A stretch of 64,000 nucleotides of DNA from Euborellia annulipes (GCA_023213315.1 JAKCPI010010665.1:1-64000); one strand, 5' to 3'. Positions 41,139-52,666 are shown, counted from the stretch's first letter. Notes: a model not told the origin generated them from the letters alone. Numbers and translations: made by a program.

Positions 41139-43055
41139 TCTTCCTCTTAATATTAATTAAAGCTTCTTTTTTATTATATATTCTAAATCTCGCTATTTTT
41201 TTGAATAAAATGATATGTCACACTTGTATTTAAATCCGTTGTAATTTAATTAAAAAAAGAATTTTTTGATTGAGGTGTAGAGCGTCGTCCGCCATTTTTT
41301 TTTTCAAAACAACAATAAAGGAAATATTAGATATTTAAAATTTATTTTGACATAAATCGTGGTTTATTTAGCATTTAACAAATTAAAAGTATAGAGCAGT
41401 AGAACATTAATTATACGCATTTCATAAATAAATTTATAATTGTTAGAACTGTAATAAATAAATAAAAAAAATCTTTTATTAAATGTATTAAAACAATTAA
41501 TTATTAAATTTTCTTATTATTAAGAATTAAAAAAATTCTATTATTTATTTGTTTACATTATTTAGAATAAAATTTTAATAATGAATAACCTCTACTTATT
41601 TGTTTCCCCGTTTAATTGAAAACTTATGGAAATCGTTATCAAATACGAGAATAATTTTACCCCAAATAAATAAAGTGAGAACTTTGAGGGACCTCACAAG
41701 TACGATAAAATCTTAAGACTTAGTTTATGTTGATGTCAACCCCGTAATTTAATTTTTGAACACAAAATGTCGGTGTTATTATGATTGATTCCTCTTAATA
41801 TTAATTAAAGCTTCTTTTTTTTATTAGATATTCTAAATGTTGCTATTTTTCTGAATAAAATGATATGTCACACTTGTATCTAAATCTGTTGTAATTTAGT
41901 TAAAACAAGGATTTTTTGATTGAGGCGAGAGCGTCGTCCGCCATTTTTTTTTTCAGAAAGAATATAATAATTTGTTTTGACAAATTATTCAAAAAAAAAA
42001 ATTAAATTCGGCAACTTGACATAAAATTCCGCTTTTTTTTATCTCTCATAAATAAATATCAAATTAATTCAAATTCATCAAATTTAGTTTTTATTTTTGT
42101 AGTCCAATCTGATAAATGAAGATGGAAGGCAGTCAAGAAAATAATCAGAAAGTGTAATTTAATTTTTTAATAAATTTATATTCATCCAAACAGAGAACAA
42201 TTCATCATCCATCTTTTCTTTTTTTTTTTTTTATATATGAATCAAACTTGTATTTTTTAATCTTTTTTTTTTTTGTTGAAAGGATGAAGAATCAGTCATA
42301 AATAAATAAAAAAAAAATCTTTATTGTTATAGATAAATAAAACATTTTTTAGAATTGTTGATGCTAAGAAATACGTAAAGGTCGGAGATAGGAAGAGGAA
42401 TCACTCATAATAACGCCGCCATTTTGTGTTCAAAAATTAAATGCCGGGGTTGACATAAAGATAAACAAAGTCATAAGAAAATGAATTTTATCGTACTTGT
42501 GAGGTCCCTCAAAGTTCTCACTTTATTTATTTAGGGTAAAATTATTCTCGTATTGATAACGATATCCATAAGTTTTCAATTAAAGGGAGAAACAAATAAC
42601 ATTAATTAGTAGAGATTATTCATTATTAAAATTTTATTCTAAATAATGTAAACAAATAAATAATAGAATTTTTTAAATTCTTAATAATAAGAAATTTAAT
42701 AATTAATTGTTTTAATACAACTAATAAAATATTTTTTTTTTATTTTATAAAAGTTCTAACAATTATAAATTTTTTATAAATTATAAAATAAGTATAATTA
42801 ACCTTTGTTGATGTTTTACTGCTCTATACTTTTAATTTGTTAAATACTGATTTATGCCAAAATAAATTTTAAATATCTAATATTTTCTTTATTGTTGTTT
42901 AAAAAAAAAAAAAAAAATGGCGGACGACGCTCTACACCTCAATCAAAAAATTCATTTTTTAATTAAATTACATCGGATTGAAATACAAGTGTGGCATATC
43001 ATTTTATTCAGAAAAATAGCGAGATTTTGAATATGTAATAAAAAAAAAGGTTTTA
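41139..43055. repeat. Large inverted repeat with GGCGGA repeats
   Basis: Arms of roughly 650 bp (41139-41793 and 42391-43055) are reverse complements. Landmarks are GATATGTCACACTTGTATTT, GAGCGTCGTCCGCCAT, AGTATAGAGCAGTAGAACAT, ATTTTACCCCAAATAAATAA and TTGAGGGACCTCACAAGTAC. The spacer holds a second direct copy of the CTTCTTTTTTT...GTCGTCCGCCAT unit (41793-41960). Several indels between the arms. No coding frame. Confidence 0.7.
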
Positions 43056-43089
43056 TGAATAATAAAAAAAAAAGACAAAGGATAGTTTT

Positions 43090-43806
43090 ATTCAGTTTTT
43101 CGCCGATAAGATGGCGTTAGGGTTCTTAAAAAGTTAATCAAAAGCCCAAATATTACGAAAATTTGCCAACAGATGGCGGGATGGTAGAGCTATATTTAAA
43201 CTCATGTATTTGTTTGATTTTCGTTGATCTTTGAATAATGAATAGTTTATAAGTATATCATTTATAACAGCAAAAAATATAAGCTTATAAGTGATCTGAT
43301 AATGCCGGCTGTTAGACTAGCCTGCCATCTTTTACAGGAGTGCTGAACTATTTAGCCGTTAATTTTTTAATAATTAAGAAATTTATTTTTGACATCGTCT
43401 CCACTTTATTATAGTTTGAATATTAATCATTTTTACATTTTTAAATTAAAAAAAAAAATACAATTTTCATAATAAAAAGTTTTTTGCATTTTCTATAAAT
43501 ATATAAAAAAAAATATTTATTAATTACTCGTAATATAATTTTTAACAGCATAAAAATATAGACTTATAAGTGATCTGATAATGCCGGTTAGACTAGCCTG
43601 CCATCTTTTGCAGGAATGCTGAACTATTTGGTCGTTAATTTTTAAATTAATAAGAAATTTATTTTTGACTTCCTCCCCACTTTATTATAGTTTGTTTATT
43701 ATTATGCAATATGCTCACAAATTTAAATCATTTTAAAAGAAACCGTATAAAAAATACTTTAAAATACCTAAGAAGTTTTGGACTAATGTCCTCCTGAAGC
43801 CCCTTA
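43090..43806 (+). mobile_element. TTAA-type MITE, copy 3, with internal duplication
   Basis: CGATAAGATGGCGTTAGGG, AATTTGCCAACAGATGG, TTGATTTTCGTTGATCTTTG and AGACTAGCCTGCCATC match copy 1. A block of about 150 bp (near 43262-43411) recurs at about 43552-43700, each with ATAAGTGATCTGATAATGCC. The right end CTCCTGAAGCCCCTTAA shows the family TIR and TTAA. The left TIR is eroded. Confidence 0.65.
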
Positions 43807-43988
43807 AATATAAAAAATTAAACAACTAACGTTAAAAGTTAGAATTTAGATCTTTATTTGAAGAAAAAAACTCTGTCTAGACATTAGTGTGACTGCTAGA
43901 AAGATTAAAAATAAACAGTAGTTGTTATAGACAAATTATAATTAAATTACAAGAATGAAGCATCGATGGCAATGTTGATTTGTTAAGT

Positions 43989-44012
43989 AACAACAACAAC
44001 AACAACAACAAC
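43989..44012. repeat. (CAA)n microsatellite
   Basis: Eight tandem CAA units; (GA)n tracts follow at 44051-44064 and 44080-44098. Confidence 0.9.
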
Positions 44013-44562
44013 AAGTGATCATTTCGTGTTTGATTTGATTGTGCGCAACAGAGAGAGAGAGAGAAAGGTCAATAACAAAGAGAGAGAGAGAGAGAGAGCA
44101 TGTAAGCATAAAATCCATTCGCTGAATGAAATTAATTATTTATGAACATCCTTCTCTTCTTATACTGTATGTGGTGGAATAAAATGAAGAAAATATTCCG
44201 GTTGATAGCGCCCTTTGAAATTATTCAACCTTTTTTATATTTATATTATAATAAAGCGTTCGTTATTATATATGTTCTTGAATAAAATTTTCTGCATAAT
44301 TAAATTTCATATTTTCATAAATCAAATGTACCATATTTTGTTTTATAAAAATTCAAAAAATTAACTTTAGTTTGTAGAAAAATAAAAATTTTTGCATTGC
44401 CATAAAATTTTATATACCGTGTGCATATTGGCTGGTGGGGGAATCACGAATCGCTCGCAGCGCCCGCCGTGGCCAAACAAGGAACTTTCGGAGGACCAAC
44501 TCTCACTAATTTCTATTGAAATTTAGGTAGTTTTACGCTTTATTAACCAAAAATAATCAAAT
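44013..44562. other. No gene recognised; GC-richer leader before a short frame
   Basis: 44425-44510 (GGCTGGTGGGGGAATCACGA, CGCAGCGCCCGCCGTGG) is locally GC-rich and could be a 5' UTR or promoter of the short THAP-like frame that follows. Confidence 0.3.
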
Positions 44563-44664
44563 ATGGGTCACGTACTCTGCTGCGTAGGTAACTGCAAGAA
44601 CACTGGCAAGTCCGTGGGTACTATCCGGAAATTAATTGATTGTGCAATTTTAAACGGGAAATAA
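44563..44664 (+). pseudogene. THAP zinc-finger-like N-terminal fragment
   Basis: 33 codons from ATG: MGHVLCCVGNCKNTGKSVGT and a short tail to TAA. A start with C-C-x-x-x-C followed by K/N-rich residues resembles the beginning of THAP domains (C2CH zinc fingers of host regulators and P-element-like transposases). The later Cys and His of the motif are missing. It may be a first exon (GT dinucleotides such as TAG|GTAACT lie inside) or a relic. ATG context AATATGG is acceptable. Low certainty. Confidence 0.3.
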
Positions 44665-44935
44665 AAAAGGTCAACGTTATTATAGACACTGTAGATTTAC
44701 ATTTACAAATTGAATATATGTAAATTATGATATTTCATTGAAATTATTTTACTCTTCGTAATGACAGCTAGCTATTTGACATTCCAAAGTCCTCCATAAT
44801 TGCAACCGCTAGTTGGCGCTTCCATCGCGCACCCAGCCAATAGTAAAATTTTATTTAAGAGTTTTTTAATAAATAAGAAATTATATATAATATTTAAGAA
44901 TACTATATATATCGTGTATGTGAGCTGCGAAACGG

Positions 44936-45127
44936 AAATTTATATAATTACATATTTATTAATTCATATGCCCGAAAAAATAAGAGTGTGCCCGCCGGGG
45001 ATTGAACCACGGATCCACCAATTTGCACTCCGAGTACAAATTGGTGGATCCGTGGTTCAACTCCCGGCAGGGCACACCTTATTTTTTTGGGCATATCAAT
45101 TAATAAATATGTAATTATATAAATTTT
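44936..45127. repeat. Palindrome of tRNA 3'-half-like sequence
   Basis: Arms of about 95 bp (44936-45029, 45033-45127) are inverted copies with about 10% mismatches and almost no spacer. Each arm contains GATCCGTGGTTCAA plus a GC-rich CCCGCCGGGG-like stretch, as in a tRNA T-arm/acceptor region, then AT-rich tail sequence. The frame across it is not a gene. Confidence 0.7.
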
Positions 45128-45282
45128 AATAGTTTTGTTTGATTTATATACTAATAAAGATAAGACATTTTCCTTCCATCATCCGAGATACAACGGAAAT
45201 TTTAAATATAATTAATTAACCTTTCGACTACTGAGTCCATCTAGGGGTTCCAACCATGATCAATAGGTTATATGTGTTTATT

Positions 45283-45687
45283 AGGTCTATTCTCTAAAAA
45301 CGGACGTTAAAATTTAAAATAAACAAATGGGTGTTAAAAAGTAATGTAAGCGTTAATAAAAAATGCTATTCAAAATCACTTCCTTGCCTTAAATAGCTAT
45401 TCTGTTAACAAAAACTTTAAAGCCAAAGCGTTAATATTTAGTAAATAGTGTTAAAAATTAATACCATGTCTAGGGGATGGCTTTAATATTTTAACGTCGT
45501 GTTTAAAATAAAAATGCCGTCCTTAACTTAAAAAGTAAGGTTATGATTTTGATAGCTTTGAAATAAAAGCAACATGTTAACGTCGCTGTTAAAACTTTGT
45601 TTAGAAAATAGCGTTGTTTTTACATTACTTTAAAACACCTATTTGTATATTTTAAATTTTAACGTCTGTTTTTAGAGAATAGACCTG
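45283..45687 (-). mobile_element. MITE, CAGGTCTATTCTC family, copy 2
   Basis: AGGTCTATTCTCTAAAAACG at the left and, inverted, at the right (TTTTTAGAGAATAGACCTG). The interior matches 17008-17362 in reverse. TATT flanks both sides (45279-45282 and 45688-45691), a possible 4-bp TSD. Confidence 0.7.
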
Positions 45688-46010
45688 TATTTAAGTTGTT
45701 GTTATCGAGAAATTTCAATCTTTTTTTTTATATTTTTATAATAAAACTTTCACTTGAAATCATCTCTCTCCTTTTTTGTGATCTGAGAGATCTTTTTGTG
45801 CTCGAGTGATCATCAGCCTCTAATTGCATTGCCAGCAACATATGCTAAAAGATGTCTGTCGTCAAAAAAAAAAAACCTTTCTCTTCAATTATAATTGTCC
45901 TCAGCCAATGGACCGCTCAGTTTCCTTGCCCCTGAGGGGCTTTGATCATCGTTTGGAGAAGTTCTCTTTGTTGGCGATGACGTCGACGACGACCCCTTCA
46001 CCCCACCCCT

Positions 46011-46389
46011 TTATTACTTTCTATTATCTCTATATATATGTTAATATATAGAGAGAGAAAGTATTGCGATCATGTCAAAAATTCGATTCAAAAGGTGGTC
46101 CCTTTTGGAACTTTTTACACATTTAAAATTTTTTTTTTCCAATTCTTATGAAATTTTGTATTTTATATTGTGTATAAAATGTCCAAATATGAGATTAAAA
46201 TTTTGAAAAATAACCATAGTTTATTTCAAGCAGTCAACATTTAAAATGCAAGTTTGAAACTAAGGTGCTATGGGAAACTAAATATATCTCGACTCAAAAA
46301 ATCTGGTGTGACCAGCACGGTGCACAACTTTCTCTTACCGAAGGGTAAGAGAAAGTTGTGTGCTGTGCGCCAGTCACACCAGATTTTTA
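46011..46389 (-). mobile_element. DHE-2, complete reference copy
   Basis: Low-coordinate end TTACTTTCTATTATC...GAGAGAGAAAGTATTGCGAT. The DHE-2 core (TGGTCCCTTTTGGAACTTTT, ACCATAGTTTATTTCAAGCA, ACTAAGGTGCTATGGGAAAC) replaces the DHE-1 core. The high end is a near-perfect hairpin TCTGGTGTGACCAGCACGG...CGCCAGTCACACCAGATTTT with inner arms ACAACTTTCTCTTACC. About 379 bp. Open frames crossing the hairpin are not genes. Confidence 0.8.
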
Positions 46390-46645
46390 AAATTCTTCCT
46401 TTCACTAGATTAATTAAACTATCATTTCGTTTTTATTATTTAAAAGTTCTGCCATTAAACCTTTTGGCTATCTTTAGTATTTCTCCAAGATTAAGAGGCG
46501 GGACTCCCTATGTACCGACTCCTTTTGAAGAATGCATCACTGAGAGGGAACCTTCTCACAGGGCGGGATGCCACAGCATCCTCTCCTCGTAGCCTGGGGG
46601 CTATTGTGATGAGATCTAATATTCCAATCCAGGAATAGTTTACAT
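46390..46645. other. No gene recognised
   Basis: 46480-46600 is GC-richer and open in one frame (ISPRLRGGTPYVPTPFEE) but the frame begins inside a DHE hairpin and no family is recognised. Confidence 0.4.
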
Positions 46646-46653
46646 AAATGCAA

Positions 46654-46918
46654 TTTAAAAAAATAAAAAAACACTTTTTTTCTCATTCACACTCACACAC
46701 ACATTCACAGTGTCTTTTCGGCAACTCAGGCCATATAAGACTTTGACGATATCCGTTAATGGTTAATATACATATTAGGGGTCCAGGCATCCTTATTTAA
46801 GCCATTTGGTATACAAATGCCTTAAATAAAATCATCGGACTGCCTGGGGTCCGAACCCGCGACTTTTGGTATACTATAAGAGTTTAGCACTCTAACCCCT
46901 ACACCAAGCCCCGAGGGC
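46654..46918 (-). mobile_element. SINE-A, full-length, with TSD
   Basis: 8-bp TSD AAATGCAA (46646-46653 and 46919-46926). Minus-strand head GCCCTCGGGGCTTGGTGTAG, B-box GCGGGTTCGGACCCC, body, GCCGAAAAGACACTGTGAAT and A-rich tail. A five-base insertion lies in the anticodon-loop region. Confidence 0.8.
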
Positions 46919-46950
46919 AAATGCAAAGGTTATATATAAATGTTTCCTCA

Positions 46951-47462
46951 TACACTGTAAAAAAAATCTCAATTTTAGCGTGTTTTGGAATATTAAATTT
47001 ACAAATGTCCTTTGTAAATGATAACTACTATGCATTTTGCTATTAAATTTACAAATTGATGCGTTCAATTTTTTTATTATTACTTAAATAAATCTTTATA
47101 CTTGCAAAAAATGTCTTTATTAAGAAATTGAAAAAAAAAATAAACCAGTTGAATGAAAAAGTCGGCTTTGTTGGCTGCCTAAGACAGCCTAAAAAGTAAA
47201 ATTATAATGCCGTTGTATTGTAAAATTGCAAAAATACAATTTTTAACGGAATACTGTATGTAAAATTACAATACATACCCTAATTTTCGAAGAAAATTGT
47301 AATTTTCAAATTTTTTTTTTTTTTTTTTTTGTAAAAAAATATTTGAACGCATAAATTTGTAAATTTATTAGACAAATGCCTAGTAGTTATCATTTACAAA
47401 GGACATTTGTAAAATTAGTATTCTAAAACATGCTAAAATTAAGATTTTGATTTTGCAGTGTA
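46951..47462. mobile_element. MITE with TACACTGTAAAA / TTTTGCAGTGTA ends
   Basis: Inverted termini extend inward for about 40 bp with mismatches (CTCAATTTTAGCGTG versus, from the other end, CTTAATTTTAGCATG). A second inverted block TTTACAAATGTCCTTTGTAA lies inside both ends. A TA dinucleotide at each edge could be the target. 512 bp, non-coding. Confidence 0.65.
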
Positions 47463-47830
47463 CAAACAGATAGGCACTTACAGAAGAATTATATTTTATA
47501 AAATTAATACCCAGATAGCACACTTCGTCTTATGTACCTACCGCTTAGTTCCAGTTTACGGCCAAGACGTACCTGGACCTAAATGGTTAGTAAAGCGGGC
47601 CAACATGGCGGATACGTCCAATCATGTATGTACATAAGATGTCCCGCCCCGACCTATTCCAGACATATACTTAGAATTTTTTTCAAAAAAATATTTTTGT
47701 ATTTTCAAAGTATTTTTTTCAGTTCCTCATACGGCTTAGAGATAGAATATTTTTAAAAAATGTTAATTTTTTTTTCAAATTATTTATTTCTGTTTTTCAA
47801 GGGTTTTGGAAATTATTAAAAATATATCTA

Positions 47831-47990
47831 AAAAAATACAAGTGTAGGTCGCATAGCGGACCTTTTCCGGATGTAAACTTAGAATTTTTTTTCAAAAAAA
47901 AAAAAAAGAAAAAAAATACAAGTGTAGGTCGCATAGCGGACCTATTCCGGATGTAAACTTAGAATTTTTTCAAAGAAAATTTTTTTTTAT
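47831..47990. repeat. 80-bp tandem duplication
   Basis: AAATACAAGTGTAGGTCGCA, TAGCGGACC and CCGGATGTAAACTTAGAATT recur at an 80-bp spacing with few changes. Confidence 0.8.
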
Positions 47991-48710
47991 CAATTTTATT
48001 TACCAAAACAAATGTGAAGTTATGATCCATTAATATGTTGGAATGCTAATCCTAATAAAATAAAATTTATCAAATTTTTAAATTTTTGTATAAATATTTT
48101 GTTTAATTTTTTTTTTATGAACATTGAACAAATAATTGTTTTTTTAGGATTCCTATATAAAAAGGTAAGTTTGGTTTTATTTTTTATTATTTATATTATT
48201 TATTGTAAAAATAAAATCTTTAAAGAGAAAGCCCGTAATATAGATAGAAGATAAAATAAAATTAGGACCGAAAACAAGTTTGTCTTTTTATTTCATCTTC
48301 CAAAATCTTTCAATTTTTCTGGGTATTGGAACATTTATTTGCATATTCTTGTTTGATTGATTAATCTGCAGAAAAAGGGCTTACCGCTTACCCCCAATAT
48401 TTGGGAAAGAAATTATAATTTATAATTGCATGTTTATAAAAGAGCTCGTTTGATATACCAAGAAGAAATGCAATCTTGTCACAATTTATATGATGATTGT
48501 AATAACATATTAGAAAATCGCCTAATTACCGGAAGAATTATGGAAGAAAACAACGATTATAAAAATTTAATCAGTATTTTTCCAAATGTATGTTTATCTT
48601 TGTTTAAAAAAAGTCCTAGACCATTTTATGAATGTAGCAATATTATGTACCGGTATATTTTATTTATTTTATAATGTTATCTTTTTGTATAATTATTATT
48701 TATTAACAGT

Positions 48711-49032
48711 AATGAGCAGATGGCAGCCAGGAAAGAAATCAGACAAAAATCTAATCAATCTTTATCTAATTTTATTTCGATTACCGACGTTTCGGACGCA
48801 AATTGCGCACTTCCTCAGGTCAGCAAGAAACAATGAATCGTACACCCATGAATTGTGTTTTTATATTGTTAAAAAAAAAAAAAAAAAAACAAAATACGCC
48901 CATCTGTATTTTATTAACTGTCTATTGTCCTGAGGAAGGGCGCGATTTGTGTCCGAAATGTCGGCAATCGAAATAAAATTAGATAAAAATTGATTAAATT
49001 TTTTGTCTGAATTCTTTCCTGGCTGCCATTCT
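48711..49032. repeat. Foldback with paired hammerhead-like cores
   Basis: The arms 48711-48819 and 48929-49032 are inverted: GATGGCAGCCAGGAAAGAA, AATCTAATCAATC and GATTACCGACGTTTCGGACG with their complements. Both arms read CCTGAGGAAG, stem-loop, GTCCGAAA(C/T)GTCGG outward. Inserted in the 2.1-kb element. The 115-codon frame over it is not a gene. Confidence 0.7.
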
Positions 49033-49605
49033 ACTCACATCTGCTAATAGTTCAGCCATCATCTCAATATTATTATTTATTAATTTTAAATCCTTATTCC
49101 TCAAATAAAAAAAAGTTGTTATACAAAATGTGTTTTTTCTTTTTCTTTTGTGCTTTTTTTTTTCCCATATAAAAACAATAATAAAAAAAAAAAAATTAAA
49201 ATAATTAAAACTATTTATAATTTAAGTTTTTACTGTGTTAATCCCTCTTCATGATAATGTCCTATGCCAAATGGAGTCTTAATTTTTTTAACATAACGCA
49301 AAAATAAGATGAAAATAAATAAGAATCTGCAGGACCAAATTTGGATGTAGAATCATATTCCTGGGTCGCGCACGGGACCAAAAAGATTCGTCCTGGCAGT
49401 ACGCACAAAGGTACTGTTCGGGTCGCACGGGGCCATAGACAGGACCTAAACGGGACACCTTATGTACGCATGGAATGTAGGAAAAGCTCCATAAATGTAC
49501 CTACATCGTAGGTCCTGCGACCCAAATTGTATCTGCATAAGACGAACGACAGGTCGCGGCGGGACATAGGATGTACATACATAAGACGAATGTGTGCTAT
49601 CTGGG

Positions 49606-50224
49606 TATACGTGTTTAAAATAACAATTGTAATTTTATAAATAGAGTTGTATATCATATTTCAATTAAAATAATTAACATCTAAACTTTATAATTTTGTT
49701 TTTTTTTGTTTAACCGCTATTATAAAATAAATTTTTTGTTTTTTTATTAAAGGGGGTAAAACTAATCTCTCATTAAATAAACCAAACCAACTCCTATCAT
49801 AATTAAACGGCTGCGAATAATTTTCCGACATTCAAGCGAAGGATCCGTTCTTTCATTTTTTTTTTTTTTTTTATTATCCTAAAATCCTGTCAAAATAAAA
49901 AGCAGCATAAAAGTGAAAAGTCCTTCTAAGGGATTAACAACAGGTCGCATAAAAAAATCCCCCTCCTTATTATGTGTGCACGTTTTAAATCGTATTAGCT
50001 ATATTTAAAAAATTTTTTTAATTAAAATTTTATGGGAAAATAAATAAAAAAAAAAAAAGATACAACGGCCGGGGATTTAAAAATAAATCTTAATTTTTAT
50101 ATAAATAAATATAAAAACAAAAAGGGCTAATAAAAAAAAAATAAATAAATAAATAAGGATTTGGTAAAAAAAAAGGATGTTTTCTTTTAAGCTCTTCTCT
50201 ACTCATACTCTCTTTTTTTTTAAA
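49606..50224. other. AT-rich stretch, nothing recognised
   Basis: Long A and T runs only. Confidence 0.5.
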
Positions 50225-50385
50225 TTCACGAAAGCTTTTTTTTTATTCCATATTCTAAATCTCTCTATTTTTCTGAATAAAATGATATGTCCCACTTGTA
50301 TTTAAATCAATTGTAAGTTAGTTAAAAAAATGATTTTTTAATTGAGGTGAGAGCTTCATCCGCCATTTTTTTTTTTTTTTTCAAA
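50225..50385 (-). repeat. GGCGGA repeat copy
   Basis: AATGATATGTCCCACTTGTA, AATTGAGGTGAGAGCTTCAT and CCGCCATTTTTT, reversed relative to 51633. Confidence 0.65.
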
Positions 50386-50665
50386 ACAAAAATAAACAAA
50401 AAAATAAAATATTAAATTATAAATTTCTAATTTCAAATAAATAAAATGTAAATTGGAACTAGAATAAAATAATTCAAAAATCTCTAAATTTATTGGACCA
50501 TTGTCAGGTGAAATTTTTTTTTTTTATTAATTGATATCTTTAAAAAAAAAGAAGATAAAATCTATTAAAATTATCGTTATTTTGTTTTATCTCAAATGCT
50601 AACAAAAATTGATGTTTTAAAAAATTAAACAACTCTTAAATATGCTTAAATTCAATTGTATATGT

Positions 50666-51151
50666 ATATAAAATCTGGTGTGACTGTCGCACAGCACACA
50701 ACTTTCTCTTACCTTCGGTAATCGAAAGTTGTGTTCTGTGCTTGTCACACCAGATTTTTTGTGTCGACAAAAATTTAGTTTCCGCCAATATATTAGAATT
50801 AAAGATGTCAAATTTATAAACATGGGAAAATATTTATATTTTGTTACCATGGCAACCATTTCTCCTATCTTCTCTATGAAGCACAAGAGTAAAGTGTGCT
50901 TCAAACAATTTTGAGGGCAAAACGAGAATATACATTTGAAAGAGCATCTAAAAATAATTGATTTTTGAATTTTAATCAAAATCGTTGGAGCAAATTTTGA
51001 GAAAATCGAAAAAAACTGAAAAAGTACATCAGTAAAGTACTAGTACTCTTTGGCCGATTTTGATTAAAAGCTTATTTTTCCGGTCCCGGGGGTGTTTAAC
51101 TTAAATATAAAATTTCAACCTCGTAGCTCAATTCCTTCATGCTTAAAATTG

Positions 51152-51196
<45 letters not shown>

Positions 51197-51350
51197 ACAC
51201 ACAGACAGACCATGTCGCGAAAATCACTTTTTTGGATTCAGGGGACCTCAAAACGTATATATCCATCAAAATCTCGACATCGAATTTTTGACATGAAACC
51301 AATACTTTCTCTCATATATATATTACATATATACATAGGTAAGAGAAAGT
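50666..51350 (+). mobile_element. DHE-1, full-length copy
   Basis: TCTGGTGTGACTGTCGCACA hairpin with a return arm ending GCTTGTCACACCAGATTTTT, a complete core, an expanded (CA)n tract (about 51153-51203) in the CAGA position and a terminal palindrome ending TAGGTAAGAGAAAGTAATAA. Open frames on either strand derive from the repeat. Confidence 0.88.
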
Positions 51351-51385
51351 AATAAAAACAATCCACTGTAATATTAAAAGAGGTT

Positions 51386-51604
51386 AATTATATATTTTAA
51401 AAAAATCTAATGTCACGTGATGAGTTGTATAAAATTAGATCGAAAAACGTCTTAAGATTTTGACTGTTGCATCTTTTATTATTTGAAATCTAATATTTAA
51501 ACTTATAATTTAATATTTTATTAAAACAAATTAATTATATTTGTATAAATTTGATATTTATTTATTTAAAATATTTTATTTATATTTTTTATATTATTGT
51601 TTTG

Positions 51605-51637
<33 letters not shown>

Positions 51638-52075
51638 GGACGACGCTCTCACCTCAATCAAAAAATCCATTTTTTAACTAAATTACAATACATTTAAATA
51701 CAAGTGTGGCATATCATTTTATTCAGAAAATTAGCAAGATTTAGAATATCTAATAAAAAAAAGCTTTGTTGAATATTAAAAAAAAAAAGAGAATAGGTAA
51801 GAGTTTGAAAATAAAGACATAGGTTATCATTATTGACATTTATCAATATCTCGAATCTCTCAGTATTTAAATTACAATTTAATATTTTATTAAAACAAAT
51901 TAGGCTTATTAATTCTTTGTTTATTGTTGTTTTGAAAAAAAAAAAAAATGGCGGACGACGCTCTCACCTCAATCAAAAAATCCATTTTTTAACTAAATTA
52001 CATTAGATTTAAATACAAGTGTGACATATTATTTTATTCAGAAAAATAGCAAGATTTAGAATATGTAATTTTCGT
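51386..52075 (+). repeat. GGCGGA repeat, two tandem units
   Basis: Two units about 314 bp apart, each AT-rich leader, poly-A (29 A in the first), then ATGGCGGACGACGCTCTCAC, CTCAATCAAAAAATCCATTT and TACAAGTGTG(G/A)CATAT. Related copies at 41139-43055, 50225, 57140 and 57310-58190. Confidence 0.75.
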
Positions 52076-52666
52076 TTTAAAAAATTAAACAAGTCTGAAT
52101 TATAATTAAATCGTTTTGAATATGACATTTATGAGTAATAAAAACAAGCCAGGGTGGGTCAATTTTCGAATTGCCCTCCCCCCTTTCAGTGAGAAACATT
52201 GATTGTATGAAATTAACGAATAATTTAAAAACAAATTCTTTTATTCTTACAAACGCAATTTTATTGACTCAACTTTGACTTTATTTTTTTTGTCTTTCCA
52301 AAGATGAAAGAAAGAAAGATATGCAGTATTTAATGATAACAATTAGAAGAAGAAGACGAAGAATATTAGATTAAAAATACGTTAAGCCTGAGGGGATTCG
52401 GTCGTTGAAAGAAAGATAAGCATTATTAAGATAAGAAGGAGGAGGAGGAGGAGGAGAAAAAAAATAAAAAGAAGGCAATTGAGGTCGGCAACCTGCGAAA
52501 AAAAAGAAACTGCCCTAAAGGCATTCTTATTCTATTCTGTTATCTATGAGCACCATTTAAAAGTGACACTTTTATTTGAAAATGGAATATCTTTTTAATG
52601 AGAAAATAAATATGGTTGGAATGGTCAAAGAACGAGGGAATGCCCCGAAAGTCATCGTGATTAATT
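52076..52666. other. No gene recognised
   Basis: Purine-rich strand at 52305-52460 including (GGA)n at 52436-52456. Nothing coding supported. Confidence 0.5.

Larger units (their letters stand above)
47510..49605. mobile_element. 2.1-kb TIR element, CCCAGATAGCACAC family
   Basis: Left end CCCAGATAGCACACTTCGTC; the right end read inward is CCCAGATAGCACACATTCGT, continuing similar to TCTTATGTA. Subterminal GC-rich blocks repeat TTATGTAC, GGGAC and GGTCGC motifs on both sides. It contains an 80-bp tandem duplication (47831-47990), a foldback (48711-49032) and a weak 82-codon frame (48426-48674) with no recognisable domain. TA flanks both ends. Superfamily not recognised. Confidence 0.7.

Noticed and set aside
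46254..46592. 112-codon frame reading GGTPYVPTPFEE near its end.
   Set aside because: It starts inside a DHE-2 hairpin and passes through it; no homology recognised.
48426..48933. Two overlapping short frames inside the 2.1-kb TIR element, considered as transposase remnants.
   Set aside because: No catalytic or DNA-binding motif visible; the second frame runs through a foldback and a poly-A.
51633..51690. Conserved ATG GCG GAC GAC GCT CTC ACC reading frame in GGCGGA repeats as a micropeptide.
   Set aside because: Other copies have indels in this frame (for example GCTCTACACC near 42930), so coding is not conserved.
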